A stretch of DNA of 64,000 bases from Flavobacteriales bacterium (lineage in GTDB: Bacteria; Bacteroidota; Bacteroidia; NS11-12g; UBA9320), in NCBI GenBank assembly GCA_020635395.1, contig JACJZV010000001.1:1054001-1118000 (forward strand). The letters run 5' to 3'. A program made the translations under genes and the position numbers. Positions 28,086 through 37,299 of this stretch are shown in pieces. The notes beneath the pieces are model-generated. The model was not told where the DNA came from. It did not search any database and saw only the letters and a program-made list of their open reading frames with translations. Every line of letters starts with the position of its first letter. Position 1 is the first letter of the stretch.

Positions 28086-28709
28086 CTATAAACCATTAAC
28101 AGTGCGACAAATCACACATTCTTCCGTCACATGGTTTCTGGCCGGACAATGTTCCCGCCCATAATAAATGATTTGTAGATGGATTTTGTTCCACCGTTCT
28201 TTTGGTATAAGTCTTTTTAAATCCTTTTCCGTTTGCTCAACACTTTTACCGCTGCTCAAGCCCCACCTGTGAGCCAGTCGATGGATGTGCGTGTCAACAG
28301 GAAATGCGGGTACCCCAAAAGCTTGTGCCATTACAACCGAAGCTGTTTTGTGTCCCACACTAGGCATGGCTTCCAAATCATGAAAATTGCTTGGAACATG
28401 ACCGTCATGCAACTCCAAAATCATTTTACTTAATCCAAAAATACCTTTTGATTTCATGGGCGATAAGCCGCATGGCCGAATAATTTCTTGTATTTCTTCG
28501 ACCGAAAGTTTAATCATGTCCTGCGGATTATCGGCTTTTTCAAAAAGTAATGGTGTAATCCTATTTACCCGTTCATCAGTGCATTGTGCCGAAAGCAGTA
28601 CCGCCACCAAAAGCGTGTAGGCATCTTTGTGGTGCAAAGGAATGGGCGGATTTGGGTATAATTCGTCCAGTTTTTTCAGGATAAAATCTACTTTTTCTGA
28701 TTTCTTCAT
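28086..28709 (-). CDS. nth: Endonuclease III (DNA glycosylase/AP lyase)
   Basis: This 207-residue base-excision repair enzyme removes oxidised pyrimidines. The helix-hairpin-helix MPSVGHKTASVVM with the catalytic Lys and the VDTHIHRLAHR strand with the catalytic Asp are intact. The C-terminal iron-sulfur loop is abnormal: Cys188, Cys198 and Cys201 are present with spacing 9 and 2, but the fourth ligand expected at residue 207 is Leu and the protein stops there. The stop codon lies at the edge of the neighbouring palindromic repeat. The gene is probably functional as a glycosylase, but the [4Fe-4S] cluster may be lost or weakened. Confidence 0.93.
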   Translation of the reverse strand: MKKSEKVDFILKKLDELYPNPPIPLHHKDAYTLLVAVLLSAQCTDERVNRITPLLFEKADNPQDMIKLSVEEIQEIIRPCGLSPMKSKGIFGLSKMILELHDGHVPSNFHDLEAMPSVGHKTASVVMAQAFGVPAFPVDTHIHRLAHRWGLSSGKSVEQTEKDLKRLIPKERWNKIHLQIIYYGREHCPARNHVTEECVICRTVNGL

Positions 28710-28774
28710 TTTAAAACAACATCCAATAATTAAATTTGGATTTTAACGTTTCAAACATAATTGTTTCAACCCTA

Positions 28775-29593
28775 ATGCGGATAATCTCGTTCTTTTTTGG
28801 AATGGTCATCACGGTTTTTTGTTTTGCACAGCAGAGCAAAAAAACAATGTATTCGCTGAGCATGGGGTATAGTCGCCAAACCAAATTGCAAACAGAAAAT
28901 TATTCTATAAATCAGCTATCCGTGGCCAGTGATTTGGATTTTTCGGGCTTCGATAAATTTCAGTTTTCACAAAAAATGCAACCAGTACATGCCTATTTTG
29001 TTAGTTTTGGACTAAGACCACGCATTTCAAAAAATGTTAAAAGTGAATTTCAGTTGTGTTTGAATGTAGTATCTCAATTCGAAAAACAATCTGTTTTTTG
29101 GGGAATAAAGGAAGAAAACATTGAGTCTATCAAAAACCCAAATAACAATCAATTAAAGGAAACTTCGAGCTATCAATCCGTTTGGTTAACTCGTCAAAGA
29201 GATTTAGTTTTCTTTGGCACAAATGCCAGCTTTAAGCAGATTCTGAGCCAACGTTTTGGCGTTGGAGCCGCGGTTGATTTGGGTATAGGCCTTCCCACAA
29301 AAAATGGTTTTATCATTACCCAAAATTCAGGAAATGTGGTACGAAATTATGAGGGTGAAAAACTCATATCCGAACAAACCACAAATACTTCCGAGGCGAG
29401 TTATTCTTGGAAAAATCAACCTTTTTATATAGCTCAACAGTTGTCGATTGAACCATTTATGGAGGTAAAATTATCGGAATATTACCCAGTTTTTTTAAGA
29501 ATTTCCGGTGTGGCCGGAAAACAGTTAAGCCTACCAAACACTCAACATTACGACTTTTTGGCTGGCAAACTGAGCCTAACAGTTTCTATCTAA
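28775..29593 (+). CDS. Exported protein of unknown function, probably outer-membrane beta-rich
   Basis: This 272-residue protein starts at ATG 28775, where a signal peptide begins (MRIISFFFGMVITVFCFAQQ); the frame is open further back to a TTG at 28736 but without a signal. The mature part has alternating strands, e.g. YSLSMGYSRQTKL, HAYFVSFGLRPRIS, FGVGAAVDLGIGLP and FMEVKLSEYYPVFLRISG, like a small outer-membrane beta-barrel. I recognise no family. It ends in a four-base convergent overlap with lplA and is divergent from nth. Confidence 0.6.
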   Translation: MRIISFFFGMVITVFCFAQQSKKTMYSLSMGYSRQTKLQTENYSINQLSVASDLDFSGFDKFQFSQKMQPVHAYFVSFGLRPRISKNVKSEFQLCLNVVSQFEKQSVFWGIKEENIESIKNPNNNQLKETSSYQSVWLTRQRDLVFFGTNASFKQILSQRFGVGAAVDLGIGLPTKNGFIITQNSGNVVRNYEGEKLISEQTTNTSEASYSWKNQPFYIAQQLSIEPFMEVKLSEYYPVFLRISGVAGKQLSLPNTQHYDFLAGKLSLTVSI

Positions 29594-30504
29594 AAAAATA
29601 CCGAAAAATCAATTTCAGGAAAGCGATTTGATAGTGTTTCTTGGGCATAATTTTTCCCTTTTAGTTCGATTAATTCAAGTTCATCCAACTTGGCGTGGAG
29701 TATAAGCCCTTTTTCTACTTTTAATTCCAAAACGGAATTTGGCAAAGTCAAGACAACTTCAAAATTGGGCGAATATCGAAGATTCCATTCACTGGTTTGG
29801 TATTTTGATTGTATTAAATTTTCAATTTCAAGAATTTGATTTTCAGTTAGTTCTATCACCTTACACTCAAAATGTGAAATTAAAAAATCGGCCAAGGCAG
29901 ATTTGAATTGTTCAAAACTCAAATCATTTTTCATAAAATCCGAAATGTTGGCAACCTTACTCCTTACCGATTTTACGGCATGACTTTTAAAAACGATATT
30001 TTCCTTTGGTTTAATGGCCGCATTTAGGCGTTTTAAGTCGGCATTAAAAAGCAATGTACCGTGATGAATCAGCCTTTTTTTCTTTGAAAAAACATGTTCG
30101 GCATTGCCCGAAATTTTAAATCCGTCAACCAGCAAATCGTTTCGTCCACTAAATTCTGACCGAACCTCAAGGCTATGCAAAAATTCATTTATTGGTGTTA
30201 AATGCTTTTTAAAATCGATAAGTTTATCGGCATGCTCACCATTTTTTATAAAACAAAAGTTGAGATTTCCTGATCCATGAAAAACCGTTCCACCTCCGCT
30301 TAATCTTCTGATAATGTGTATGTTATTGGCTTCGCAAAAAGTTATGTTACATTCGTCAAAAGCATTTTGATGTTTGCCCAACACAACGGCATTTTCATTT
30401 TCATACAAAAACACCACATCGTCCTCCAATTGATGCAGAAAATACTCTTCAGCCGCCAAATTGAAAAATGGATTTTTACTATGATGCGAAATAAAAACGG
30501 CCAT
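29590..30504 (-). CDS. lplA: Lipoate-protein ligase A
   Basis: This 304-residue cytoplasmic enzyme activates lipoate with ATP and attaches it to lysines of E2 and GcvH proteins. The lipoate-binding RRLSGGGTVFHGSGNLNF and the KISGNAEH segment with the catalytic Lys are present, followed by a C-terminal accessory domain from about residue 235. It should lipoylate, among others, the pyruvate dehydrogenase complex whose E1 alpha is encoded in this window. It follows the polyprenyl synthase gene directly (start and stop adjacent), so the two are likely co-transcribed with RNase R. Confidence 0.93.
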   Translation of the reverse strand: MAVFISHHSKNPFFNLAAEEYFLHQLEDDVVFLYENENAVVLGKHQNAFDECNITFCEANNIHIIRRLSGGGTVFHGSGNLNFCFIKNGEHADKLIDFKKHLTPINEFLHSLEVRSEFSGRNDLLVDGFKISGNAEHVFSKKKRLIHHGTLLFNADLKRLNAAIKPKENIVFKSHAVKSVRSKVANISDFMKNDLSFEQFKSALADFLISHFECKVIELTENQILEIENLIQSKYQTSEWNLRYSPNFEVVLTLPNSVLELKVEKGLILHAKLDELELIELKGKNYAQETLSNRFPEIDFSVFF

Positions 30505-31482
30505 TTATTGGGTTCTGGTTTGAAGCATTTTAGTTAGTTCCATAAGTGGAGTAATGCCTTCTAAATGAGTGAGTTGCTTAATTTGATTTTCCGCTTTATC
30601 AAAATAATGGTTCATTTTATCTTCGGCAAATTTATCTACACCAAGTGTTTTAAATAGAGCGGTTACGTTTTTAATTTTTTCTTCGGATATTTCGTTAGAA
30701 GAATACCACTCTCTTAATTCGGCCAATTGATTGTTTTGAGCCATCCTGTTGGCCGCTATCCACAACAACGTTTTTTTATTTTCAAGAATATCTCCGCCAA
30801 TTTTTTTTCCAAAGGTTTCCGCATTTCCAAAGGTGTCAAGATAGTCATCCATAACCTGAAAACCTAAGCCGGTATGGATACCGAATTCGTAGAGCAAATT
30901 GCCTTCGCCGATGCTGGCTCCTGCCAAAATAGCTCCGGCTTTTAAAGAAAAGGCCAATAAAACCGCTGTTTTTAGGCGAATCATTTCTATATATTCTTCT
31001 TCAGAAACGATGCCTGCCGTTTCAAAATTCATGTCCATTTGTTGACCAACGCATACTTCTTCCGCCATTTTGCCAAATTCCGACATAAGTAGCATTTTAA
31101 TTTCGGAAGAAGTCTCGAGTTGCTCCAGCAATTGATAGGCCTTTACCAACATTACATCACCGCTTAGAATAGCCACGTTTTGATTCCATTTTTTATGAAC
31201 GGTAGGCTTTCCTCTTCTCACATCTGCATTATCCATAATGTCGTCATGCATTAAAGTAAAGTTGTGAAAAACCTCAACGGCATGAGCCAATGGAAGAGCT
31301 TTAACTACATTCTTTTCAAACAATTGGTAAGCCAACAACACCAATATGGGGCGAATTCTTTTTCCACCAAGTTCAAGAATGTAATTGGCAGGTGTGTAAA
31401 GCTCGTCTGGCATTCCCTCAAAGGGATTTTCTCGTTGATAATCCAGATATATCTGAAGTAGCTCTTTGTAGTTTTTCATCAA
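30505..31482 (-). CDS. Polyprenyl synthetase (trans-isoprenyl diphosphate synthase)
   Basis: This 325-residue enzyme has both aspartate-rich motifs: LMHDDIMDNADVRRGKPT (DDxxD, about residue 78) and FQVMDDYLDTFG. It chain-elongates allylic diphosphates with isopentenyl diphosphate, for menaquinone side chains or undecaprenol precursors. Product length cannot be told safely; the residues before the first motif (VEVFHNFTL) would need comparison with FPP, GGPP and heptaprenyl synthases. It overlaps the end of rnr by four bases and abuts lplA. Confidence 0.92.
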   Translation of the reverse strand: MMKNYKELLQIYLDYQRENPFEGMPDELYTPANYILELGGKRIRPILVLLAYQLFEKNVVKALPLAHAVEVFHNFTLMHDDIMDNADVRRGKPTVHKKWNQNVAILSGDVMLVKAYQLLEQLETSSEIKMLLMSEFGKMAEEVCVGQQMDMNFETAGIVSEEEYIEMIRLKTAVLLAFSLKAGAILAGASIGEGNLLYEFGIHTGLGFQVMDDYLDTFGNAETFGKKIGGDILENKKTLLWIAANRMAQNNQLAELREWYSSNEISEEKIKNVTALFKTLGVDKFAEDKMNHYFDKAENQIKQLTHLEGITPLMELTKMLQTRTQ

Positions 31483-33611
31483 TCAACAAAAACAAAATCG
31501 GCTGTTCTTTTATTCAAATTGGTCTTTTTTATGCGAACATGAACGGTGTCTCCAAAGTTGTATTTTTTGCCTGTTCTTCGTCCAACCACGCACAAATCTT
31601 TTTCATAAAATTCAAATAAATCACCTTTCATGTCACTTATTCTTATCATTCCTTCACAATGATTATCAGTGAGTTCTACAAAAATGCCCCATTCGGTTAC
31701 CCCAGAAATGATTCCTTCAAACTCCTGACCGACAAAATCACTCAAATACTCAATTTGTTTGTATTTGCTGCTGGCTCGTTCCGCTTGTGCAGCCCGCTGT
31801 TCCATTTTGCTGCTTTGGCCACAAGCTTTTTCTATTTCTGCCGAATTTTGGTTAAATATTCCATGCTGATAGTCAAACAGCAACCGATGCACCATCAAAT
31901 CCGGATATCGGCGAATTGGGCTGGTAAAATGGGTATAGTAGTCGAAAGCCAACCCGAAGTGATACGTTTCTTTGGTGGTATAATAGGCTTTTTCCATGCT
32001 TCTAATAGCTAAGGGGTGCAAAATATTTGCTTCCATTTTGCCTTCTGATTGTTCCACCATTTTATTGATAGAATCGCTGATGGTTTGTTGGCTTTGCGTT
32101 TTTATTTCGTACCCAAATTTTTTAGCAGTTTGAATGAAAAATGCCATTTTATCCAGGTTTGGAGCCTCATGAACACGATAGGGAAGTGGTTTGTTTTTGT
32201 AGGTGTTATGCACATGTTGAGCCACAGTTTTATTGGCCAACAGCATAAAATCTTCAATCATTTTATGTGCTTCTTTTCGCACTTTTTTAGTCACAGAAAG
32301 GGGCTTTCCGTTTTCGTCTAAAACAAATCTATACTCATCACTTTCAAACGAAATGGCACCATTGGCAAATCGTTTTTTCTGGAGTTTTAAGGCCAAATCG
32401 TTGAGTAGTTGAACTTCCGTTTTATGGGTATCCGATTTTCCTTCTATCACTTCCTGAGCCTCTTCGTATGAAAATCGTTTGTCGCTGTGAATAATGCTCT
32501 TGCCAATCCAGTAGTTTTTCACTTCGGCTTTCAAATTCATTTCAAACACCACCGAGAAAGCAAGTCTATCCACATTTGGTTTAAGCGAGCATAAATTGTT
32601 GGATAAATGTTCGGGCAACATAGGTATGGTTCTGTCAACCAAATAGACCGATGTGGCACGCTCAAATGCCTCATCATCAAGTGCCGACCCCGGACGAACG
32701 TAGTGGCTAACATCGGCAATATGTACGCCAATTTCCCAGTTTCCGTTGTCTAATTTTTTCATAGAAATGGCATCATCAAAATCTTTCGCATCAATGGGGT
32801 CAATAGTAAAGGTAAGTGTCTTGCGAAAATCTCGTCGTGCGGCAATTTCTTTTTCCGATATTTTGTCTGGATAGGCGTTGGCATCGGCTTCTACTTGCGG
32901 CGGAAACTCTGTTTTAAAGCCGAACTCCGCAATAATAGCGTGCATCTCCGTTTCATGCTCTCCGGCTTTGCCAAGCACTTTTAATATCCTACCATAAGGG
33001 TTTGGTGTTCCAACAGGCCAATCGGTCATTTCCACCAAGACCTTGTCTCCGTCTTTTGCCTTTTTTAGTTCACCTTTTGGAATAAAAAAATCAACGTGAA
33101 TCCGACTGTTATCGGGTATTACAAAGGCAAAGTTTTTCATTTTTTGAACCGTTCCCACATACTCGGTTCTGGCACGTTCAATCACCTCTATAATTCGGCC
33201 TTCAAGCCGTTTTCCTTTTTTCTGACTTATTAGTTCTACTGTAACAGTATCACTATCCAAAGCCATTCCGGTCAATGATTTACTCACCCGTATGTCTTCG
33301 TCCAACTCATCAACCAAAACAAAGGCTGCACCTCGTTGGGTCATTTCAACCTTTCCGGTAAAAAAGCTGAAATCGGGCATGTATTTAAACTTGCCCTGCT
33401 CCACTTCGTCCACAATATCTTCACGCTCCATCAAGTGCAAGATTGATATAAGTTCATTGCGTTGCAGGGTAGATGTGACACCCAACTGAAAGGCTATTTG
33501 CTTGTAATTAAACGCTTTACGGGGGTTGGTTCTAAAAAAATCCAGCACTTGCTGATATAGCTTCGGAAGTTTATTTCCTCCGCCGGATTTAGTTTTTTTC
33601 TTCTTTTTCAA
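31479..33611 (-). CDS. rnr: Ribonuclease R
   Basis: This 710-residue 3'-5' exoribonuclease degrades structured RNA. Domains in order are an N-terminal winged helix (about 15-75), cold-shock/OB domains (to about 230), the RNB catalytic domain with TIDPIDAKDFDDAIS carrying the metal-binding aspartates and HIADVSHYVRPG, and a C-terminal S1 domain (about 620-705, GIISGVTEWGIFVEL). The N-terminus is Lys-rich. The frame begins with TTG 33611, and no ATG is available. A TACTTTTG box ends 7 bases upstream, so the transcript may begin near the start codon. It heads rnr-polyprenyl synthase-lplA. Confidence 0.96.
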   Translation of the reverse strand: MKKKKKTKSGGGNKLPKLYQQVLDFFRTNPRKAFNYKQIAFQLGVTSTLQRNELISILHLMEREDIVDEVEQGKFKYMPDFSFFTGKVEMTQRGAAFVLVDELDEDIRVSKSLTGMALDSDTVTVELISQKKGKRLEGRIIEVIERARTEYVGTVQKMKNFAFVIPDNSRIHVDFFIPKGELKKAKDGDKVLVEMTDWPVGTPNPYGRILKVLGKAGEHETEMHAIIAEFGFKTEFPPQVEADANAYPDKISEKEIAARRDFRKTLTFTIDPIDAKDFDDAISMKKLDNGNWEIGVHIADVSHYVRPGSALDDEAFERATSVYLVDRTIPMLPEHLSNNLCSLKPNVDRLAFSVVFEMNLKAEVKNYWIGKSIIHSDKRFSYEEAQEVIEGKSDTHKTEVQLLNDLALKLQKKRFANGAISFESDEYRFVLDENGKPLSVTKKVRKEAHKMIEDFMLLANKTVAQHVHNTYKNKPLPYRVHEAPNLDKMAFFIQTAKKFGYEIKTQSQQTISDSINKMVEQSEGKMEANILHPLAIRSMEKAYYTTKETYHFGLAFDYYTHFTSPIRRYPDLMVHRLLFDYQHGIFNQNSAEIEKACGQSSKMEQRAAQAERASSKYKQIEYLSDFVGQEFEGIISGVTEWGIFVELTDNHCEGMIRISDMKGDLFEFYEKDLCVVGRRTGKKYNFGDTVHVRIKKTNLNKRTADFVFVD

Positions 33612-33853
33612 ATCAATGCAAAAGTAGGGTTTTGATACCTTTGTTTCTTGAAAAGTGATGTGATTTCTGTGTTAAATTTAGTCAATGCTTTTATTTGAAA
33701 ATTTCGGATTAACTATATTTCCAAATCTTCCCCTGCCAAAATCGTTTTGGACTTCTTTTTTTTAACATGGTATAATTCATAATGTTTGGGTGGCTTATTT
33801 TAGATCATGATACTTGGAACAAAGACCTTAGAAAATAACTCTGTGAGATTGAG

Positions 33854-35506
33854 CTATCTAACACCACTCAACAAAACTTTGGTATAGCTATTTTCGGGAT
33901 TGGTAACAATTTTTTCAGCACTTCCTTGTTCCACAATTTCGCCATTTTGCATTACCAAGATGCGGTCGCAGATATAGCTCACCACGTTTAAATCGTGCGA
34001 AATAAATAAGTAGGTAAGCTGTCGGGTGGCTTTTAATTGATTGAAAAGATTTAGAATTTGAGCTTGAACGGAAACATCCAAAGCCGAAACCGATTCGTCG
34101 CAAATAATCAAGTCTGGCTCCACTGCCAAAGCTCTGGCAATGCTTATCCGTTGTCGCTGTCCACCAGAAAATTCGTGCGGATATTTGTCATAATCAGAGG
34201 GTTTTAACCCCACTTCAATTAACAGTTGTTCTACTTTTAACTTGGTTTCTGACTTGGTGTCTGTTATGCCATGAACGCTCAAAACCTCACCAATGATTTT
34301 GCCCACTTTCATGGATGGATTTAAGGAACTATATGGGTCTTGAAAAATCATCTGTACTTTTTTTGCAAATTCCTTCCGTTGTTTATAAGCAGGTTTTCCT
34401 GAAAACAATATTTCGCCAGAATCGGCCTGTAAAAGCCCAATGATTATTTTGCTGAGCGTGCTTTTGCCACAACCCGATTCGCCTATTAGTCCTAAGGTTT
34501 CTCCTTTAAAAATATCGAAGTTGATATTGGCAAGTGCCTGAATAGTCCTGTTTTTATTCCTAAAAGTTTTGTTTAGATTACTAATACTTATATAGGCTTC
34601 ATTTTCAATAGGTTTAAATTCAAAAAGTGTATTGACAAACGATTTTGGAATAAAAGAGTTGCCATCATAATTGGCTAATTCATGAATGGTTGGCAATACC
34701 TGCGATTTTTTTGAGAGATTTGGTTGACATTGCAGTAGGCTTTGGGTGTAAATGCTCTGCGGATTTTGCACTACATCAGCGGTTTTACCCTGTTCCACCA
34801 TGCTGCCTTTATACATCACAATTAAATGGTCGGTGTATTCCTGAATTAATTTAATATCATGCGAAATAAGCACCAAACCCGTCTGCCGCTGCTTGCAGCT
34901 CATCACCATTTTTTCGGTAATATCTTTTTGCAAAATGCTATCCAACGCGGTTGTTGGTTCATCTGCCACCACCACATCCGGATTGTTGGCCAAGGCAAGG
35001 GCAATCATTACCCGCTGCCGTTGTCCGCCGCTAAGCTGGTGAGGATAGCTTTGAGCCACCGCCTCCGCATTGGGAAGCCTCATTTCATCAAACAATTCAA
35101 TGGCTTTTTTTAGAGCTTTATTTTTGTCGAGATGCTGGTGTAGCATTATGGATTCTGCCACTTGAAATCCGCAGGTGAAAAGTGGGTGAAGAGCAGTCAT
35201 GGGTTCTTGAAAAATATAGGAAATATGATTTCCCCTAATTTTTCTGAGCTGCGACTGGTTGGCGTGCAATAAATCAATTTCTTCATTTTCGACGAAAAAT
35301 GACATTTTATCACTTTGCAATCGGGCATTTTCAATGAGCCGAGTTAAGCTAAGTAAGCTAACGCTTTTGCCGGATCCGGATTCGCCTACAATGCCAACAA
35401 TTTGGCCTGTTTGCAGGGTTAAGTTAAAGTTTTTGACAACCTGAATGGGTTGATTGTTTGAATCAAAATAAATGTTAAGATTTTGAACATCAATCAAATG
35501 AGTCAT
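33854..35506 (-). CDS. Duplicated oligopeptide-type ABC transporter ATPase (DppD-DppF/YejF-like fusion)
   Basis: This 550-residue protein holds two complete ATPase domains. The first (about 1-260) has GESGSGKSVSLLSL, LSGGQRQRVMIALAL and VVVADEPTTALDS. The second (about 300-550) has GESGCGKSTLSKIIIG, FSGGQRQRISIARAL and LIICDESVSALDV. This is the OppD-OppF fusion seen in YejF/GsiA-type importers of peptides or nickel. No permease or binding-protein gene is adjacent, so the partners must lie elsewhere and the substrate is unknown. Its start codon overlaps the stop of the DUF4293 gene by one base. Confidence 0.93.
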   Translation of the reverse strand: MTHLIDVQNLNIYFDSNNQPIQVVKNFNLTLQTGQIVGIVGESGSGKSVSLLSLTRLIENARLQSDKMSFFVENEEIDLLHANQSQLRKIRGNHISYIFQEPMTALHPLFTCGFQVAESIMLHQHLDKNKALKKAIELFDEMRLPNAEAVAQSYPHQLSGGQRQRVMIALALANNPDVVVADEPTTALDSILQKDITEKMVMSCKQRQTGLVLISHDIKLIQEYTDHLIVMYKGSMVEQGKTADVVQNPQSIYTQSLLQCQPNLSKKSQVLPTIHELANYDGNSFIPKSFVNTLFEFKPIENEAYISISNLNKTFRNKNRTIQALANINFDIFKGETLGLIGESGCGKSTLSKIIIGLLQADSGEILFSGKPAYKQRKEFAKKVQMIFQDPYSSLNPSMKVGKIIGEVLSVHGITDTKSETKLKVEQLLIEVGLKPSDYDKYPHEFSGGQRQRISIARALAVEPDLIICDESVSALDVSVQAQILNLFNQLKATRQLTYLFISHDLNVVSYICDRILVMQNGEIVEQGSAEKIVTNPENSYTKVLLSGVR

Positions 35507-35982
35507 TACCTGATTCTATCCAGCGACTTTACCAATTTTTCATCTTTTTGAATGCCTCGATAGGCCATGGCGGCAAAAATTAACAGCGTTAAAGGAAAAT
35601 ATGCTCCCATTAAAAGTTCTGTTTTTGTTTCAAACTCGGTGTATCCAATGCCGTAGCTATATCGATACATAAAAATACCAACAGCCACACAAAGCGACAT
35701 GATAATTAGTGCAAAACGTAGCTGAAGTTTTCTGTTTTTGAATAAAAATATGGCAGCCAAGGCAATAAATCCGATGGCCGCAATAAGATAACTAAGAATG
35801 GATGTTTTTTCTATAACCTCTTGATTAACATGTGCTTGAACGTAATTAACCGAAACAGTTATAAGCTCCGTTTCTTGGCGTACTTTACCCGTTTCTTTAT
35901 AAAAATCAATATCAGCCAAAAGCAACATGGCGGCAACTACGGCCACCACCAACAAATACAAAGATTGAATGCGTTGAATCAT
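35506..35982 (-). CDS. DUF4293 membrane protein
   Basis: The start is set at ATG 35982, which gives 158 residues beginning MIQRIQSLYLLVVAVVAAM, the usual start of the Bacteroidota DUF4293 family. The longer frame to 36066 lacks support. Four hydrophobic helices are visible (about 6-25, 55-75, 80-100 and 120-140), with a short periplasmic loop between the first two. The function is unknown. A TAACTTTG box lies 5 bases before the start, so the mRNA would be leaderless. The gene is co-directional and one base overlapping with the ABC ATPase gene downstream. Confidence 0.82.
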   Translation of the reverse strand: MIQRIQSLYLLVVAVVAAMLLLADIDFYKETGKVRQETELITVSVNYVQAHVNQEVIEKTSILSYLIAAIGFIALAAIFLFKNRKLQLRFALIIMSLCVAVGIFMYRYSYGIGYTEFETKTELLMGAYFPLTLLIFAAMAYRGIQKDEKLVKSLDRIR

Positions 35983-35987
35983 GCTGA

Positions 35988-35995
35988 CAAAGTTA
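35988..35995 (-). promoter_or_regulatory. Putative -7 box, leaderless start of the DUF4293 gene
   Basis: The minus strand reads TAACTTTG, an exact TAnnTTTG, then TCAGC and the ATG. The 5-base spacer places the transcription start at about the first codon. Confidence 0.55.
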
Positions 35996-36089
35996 GCAGA
36001 TTGATATTGAGTAGCAAAGGGGAGAATTTTCAATTGTAAATAGTGTATAGTCAGAGACATAAACACCTGCCATATTCACCTTAAAAACC

Positions 36090-36097
36090 TAATATTG
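36090..36097 (+). promoter_or_regulatory. Putative -7 box of the thiolase gene
   Basis: TAATATTG (one mismatch to TAnnTTTG) lies 4 bases before ATG 36102. The same octamer at the same spacing precedes purB at 47258-47265. Confidence 0.4.
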
Positions 36098-36101
36098 CCG
36101 A

Positions 36102-37298
36102 ATGAAATCAGTTTATGTAATCGATGCGGTTCGCACGGCGGTTGGCAAGTTTGGTGGCACTTTGGCCACAGTTCGCCCCGACGATTTAGCGGCAATTGTC
36201 ATAAAAAGCATTGTTCAACGAAACCCAAACGTTGACTTTTCGCAAATAGAAGATGTCATAATGGGAGCGGCCAATCAAGCTGGAGAAGACAATAGAAATG
36301 TGGCGAGAATGGCATCATTAATGGCCGGATTGCCCGTAGAGGTTCCGGGAATAACGGTTAACCGGCTTTGTGCCAGTGGATTGCAAGCCATTGGCGATGC
36401 AGCAAAAAACATTATGGTGGGTTATGGTGATTTGTTTTTGGCGGGAGGTGTAGAAAGCATGACCCGAGCCCCATTTGTGATGGCAAAGGCGGAATCTGCC
36501 TTTTCTCGAACACCGGAAATTTACGATACATCCATTGGTTGGCGATTTACCAATCCCAAATTGGCAGAGGCATACCATCCTTTTGCCATGGGTGAAACAG
36601 CAGAAAATGTGGCTGAACGATGGAAGATAAGCCGTGAGCAACAGGATGAATTTTCGCATCAAACCCAACTGAAATACGACATAGCACATAAATCTGGAAA
36701 ATTTAAGAATGAGATTGCTCCGGTTGAAATTGCTCAGCGAAAAGGAGATTCAATCATTTTTGATAAAGATGAACACCCACGACTTGGCAGCATGGAAAAA
36801 TTGGCCGAGTTGCGTCCGGCATTTAGGAAAAATGGAACCGTTACCGCCGGAAACTCATCTGGCATCAACGACGGTGCAGCTATGCTTTTATTGGCTTCGG
36901 AAGAAGCGGTAAAACGTATGAATTTAAAACCAATTGCTCGCGTGGTATCGGTTGCGGCATCGGGTGTGCATCCTGATATAATGGGCATTGGTCCTGTTTC
37001 GGCCACACAAAAGGCCTTGCAACGTGCAGGCTTAAAAATGGAGGATTTGGATTTGATAGAACTGAACGAGGCTTTTGCCGCTCAAGCCATTGCCTGTGCA
37101 AACGAAATGCACTTGGATATGGAAAAAGTGAATGTAAACGGAGGTAGCATTGCCATTGGTCACCCACTTGGAGCCAGCGGAGCACGCATAAGTACCACCT
37201 TGTTACACGAAATGCAGAAGCGAAATGTGAAATATGGTTTGGCAACTATGTGCGTTGGCGTAGGACAAGGCAAAGCAATAATTTACGAAAAAATATAA
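36102..37298 (+). CDS. Acetyl-CoA acyltransferase (thiolase)
   Basis: This 398-residue thiolase has the nucleophilic cysteine in NRLCASGLQAIGDA (about residue 90), the NEAFAAQAIAC segment, GGSIAIGHPLGASGAR with the catalytic His, and CVGVGQG with the second catalytic Cys. It cleaves 3-oxoacyl-CoA in beta-oxidation or condenses acetyl-CoA. The sequence type is closer to FadA/FadI-like acyltransferases, but I cannot fix chain length. truA follows after one base, so the two and the ABC exporter may be one operon. Confidence 0.93.
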   Translation: MKSVYVIDAVRTAVGKFGGTLATVRPDDLAAIVIKSIVQRNPNVDFSQIEDVIMGAANQAGEDNRNVARMASLMAGLPVEVPGITVNRLCASGLQAIGDAAKNIMVGYGDLFLAGGVESMTRAPFVMAKAESAFSRTPEIYDTSIGWRFTNPKLAEAYHPFAMGETAENVAERWKISREQQDEFSHQTQLKYDIAHKSGKFKNEIAPVEIAQRKGDSIIFDKDEHPRLGSMEKLAELRPAFRKNGTVTAGNSSGINDGAAMLLLASEEAVKRMNLKPIARVVSVAASGVHPDIMGIGPVSATQKALQRAGLKMEDLDLIELNEAFAAQAIACANEMHLDMEKVNVNGGSIAIGHPLGASGARISTTLLHEMQKRNVKYGLATMCVGVGQGKAIIYEKI

Positions 37299-37299
37299 C

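Noticed and set aside
33736..33762. CCAAAA-TCG-TTTTGG hairpin followed by a T tract as a terminator
   Set aside because: It points along the plus strand, but no plus-strand gene precedes it. The 242-base gap 33612-33853 otherwise holds only the rnr promoter box.
36318..36689. 123-residue antisense frame in the thiolase gene
   Set aside because: It is a shadow of a well-conserved thiolase frame.
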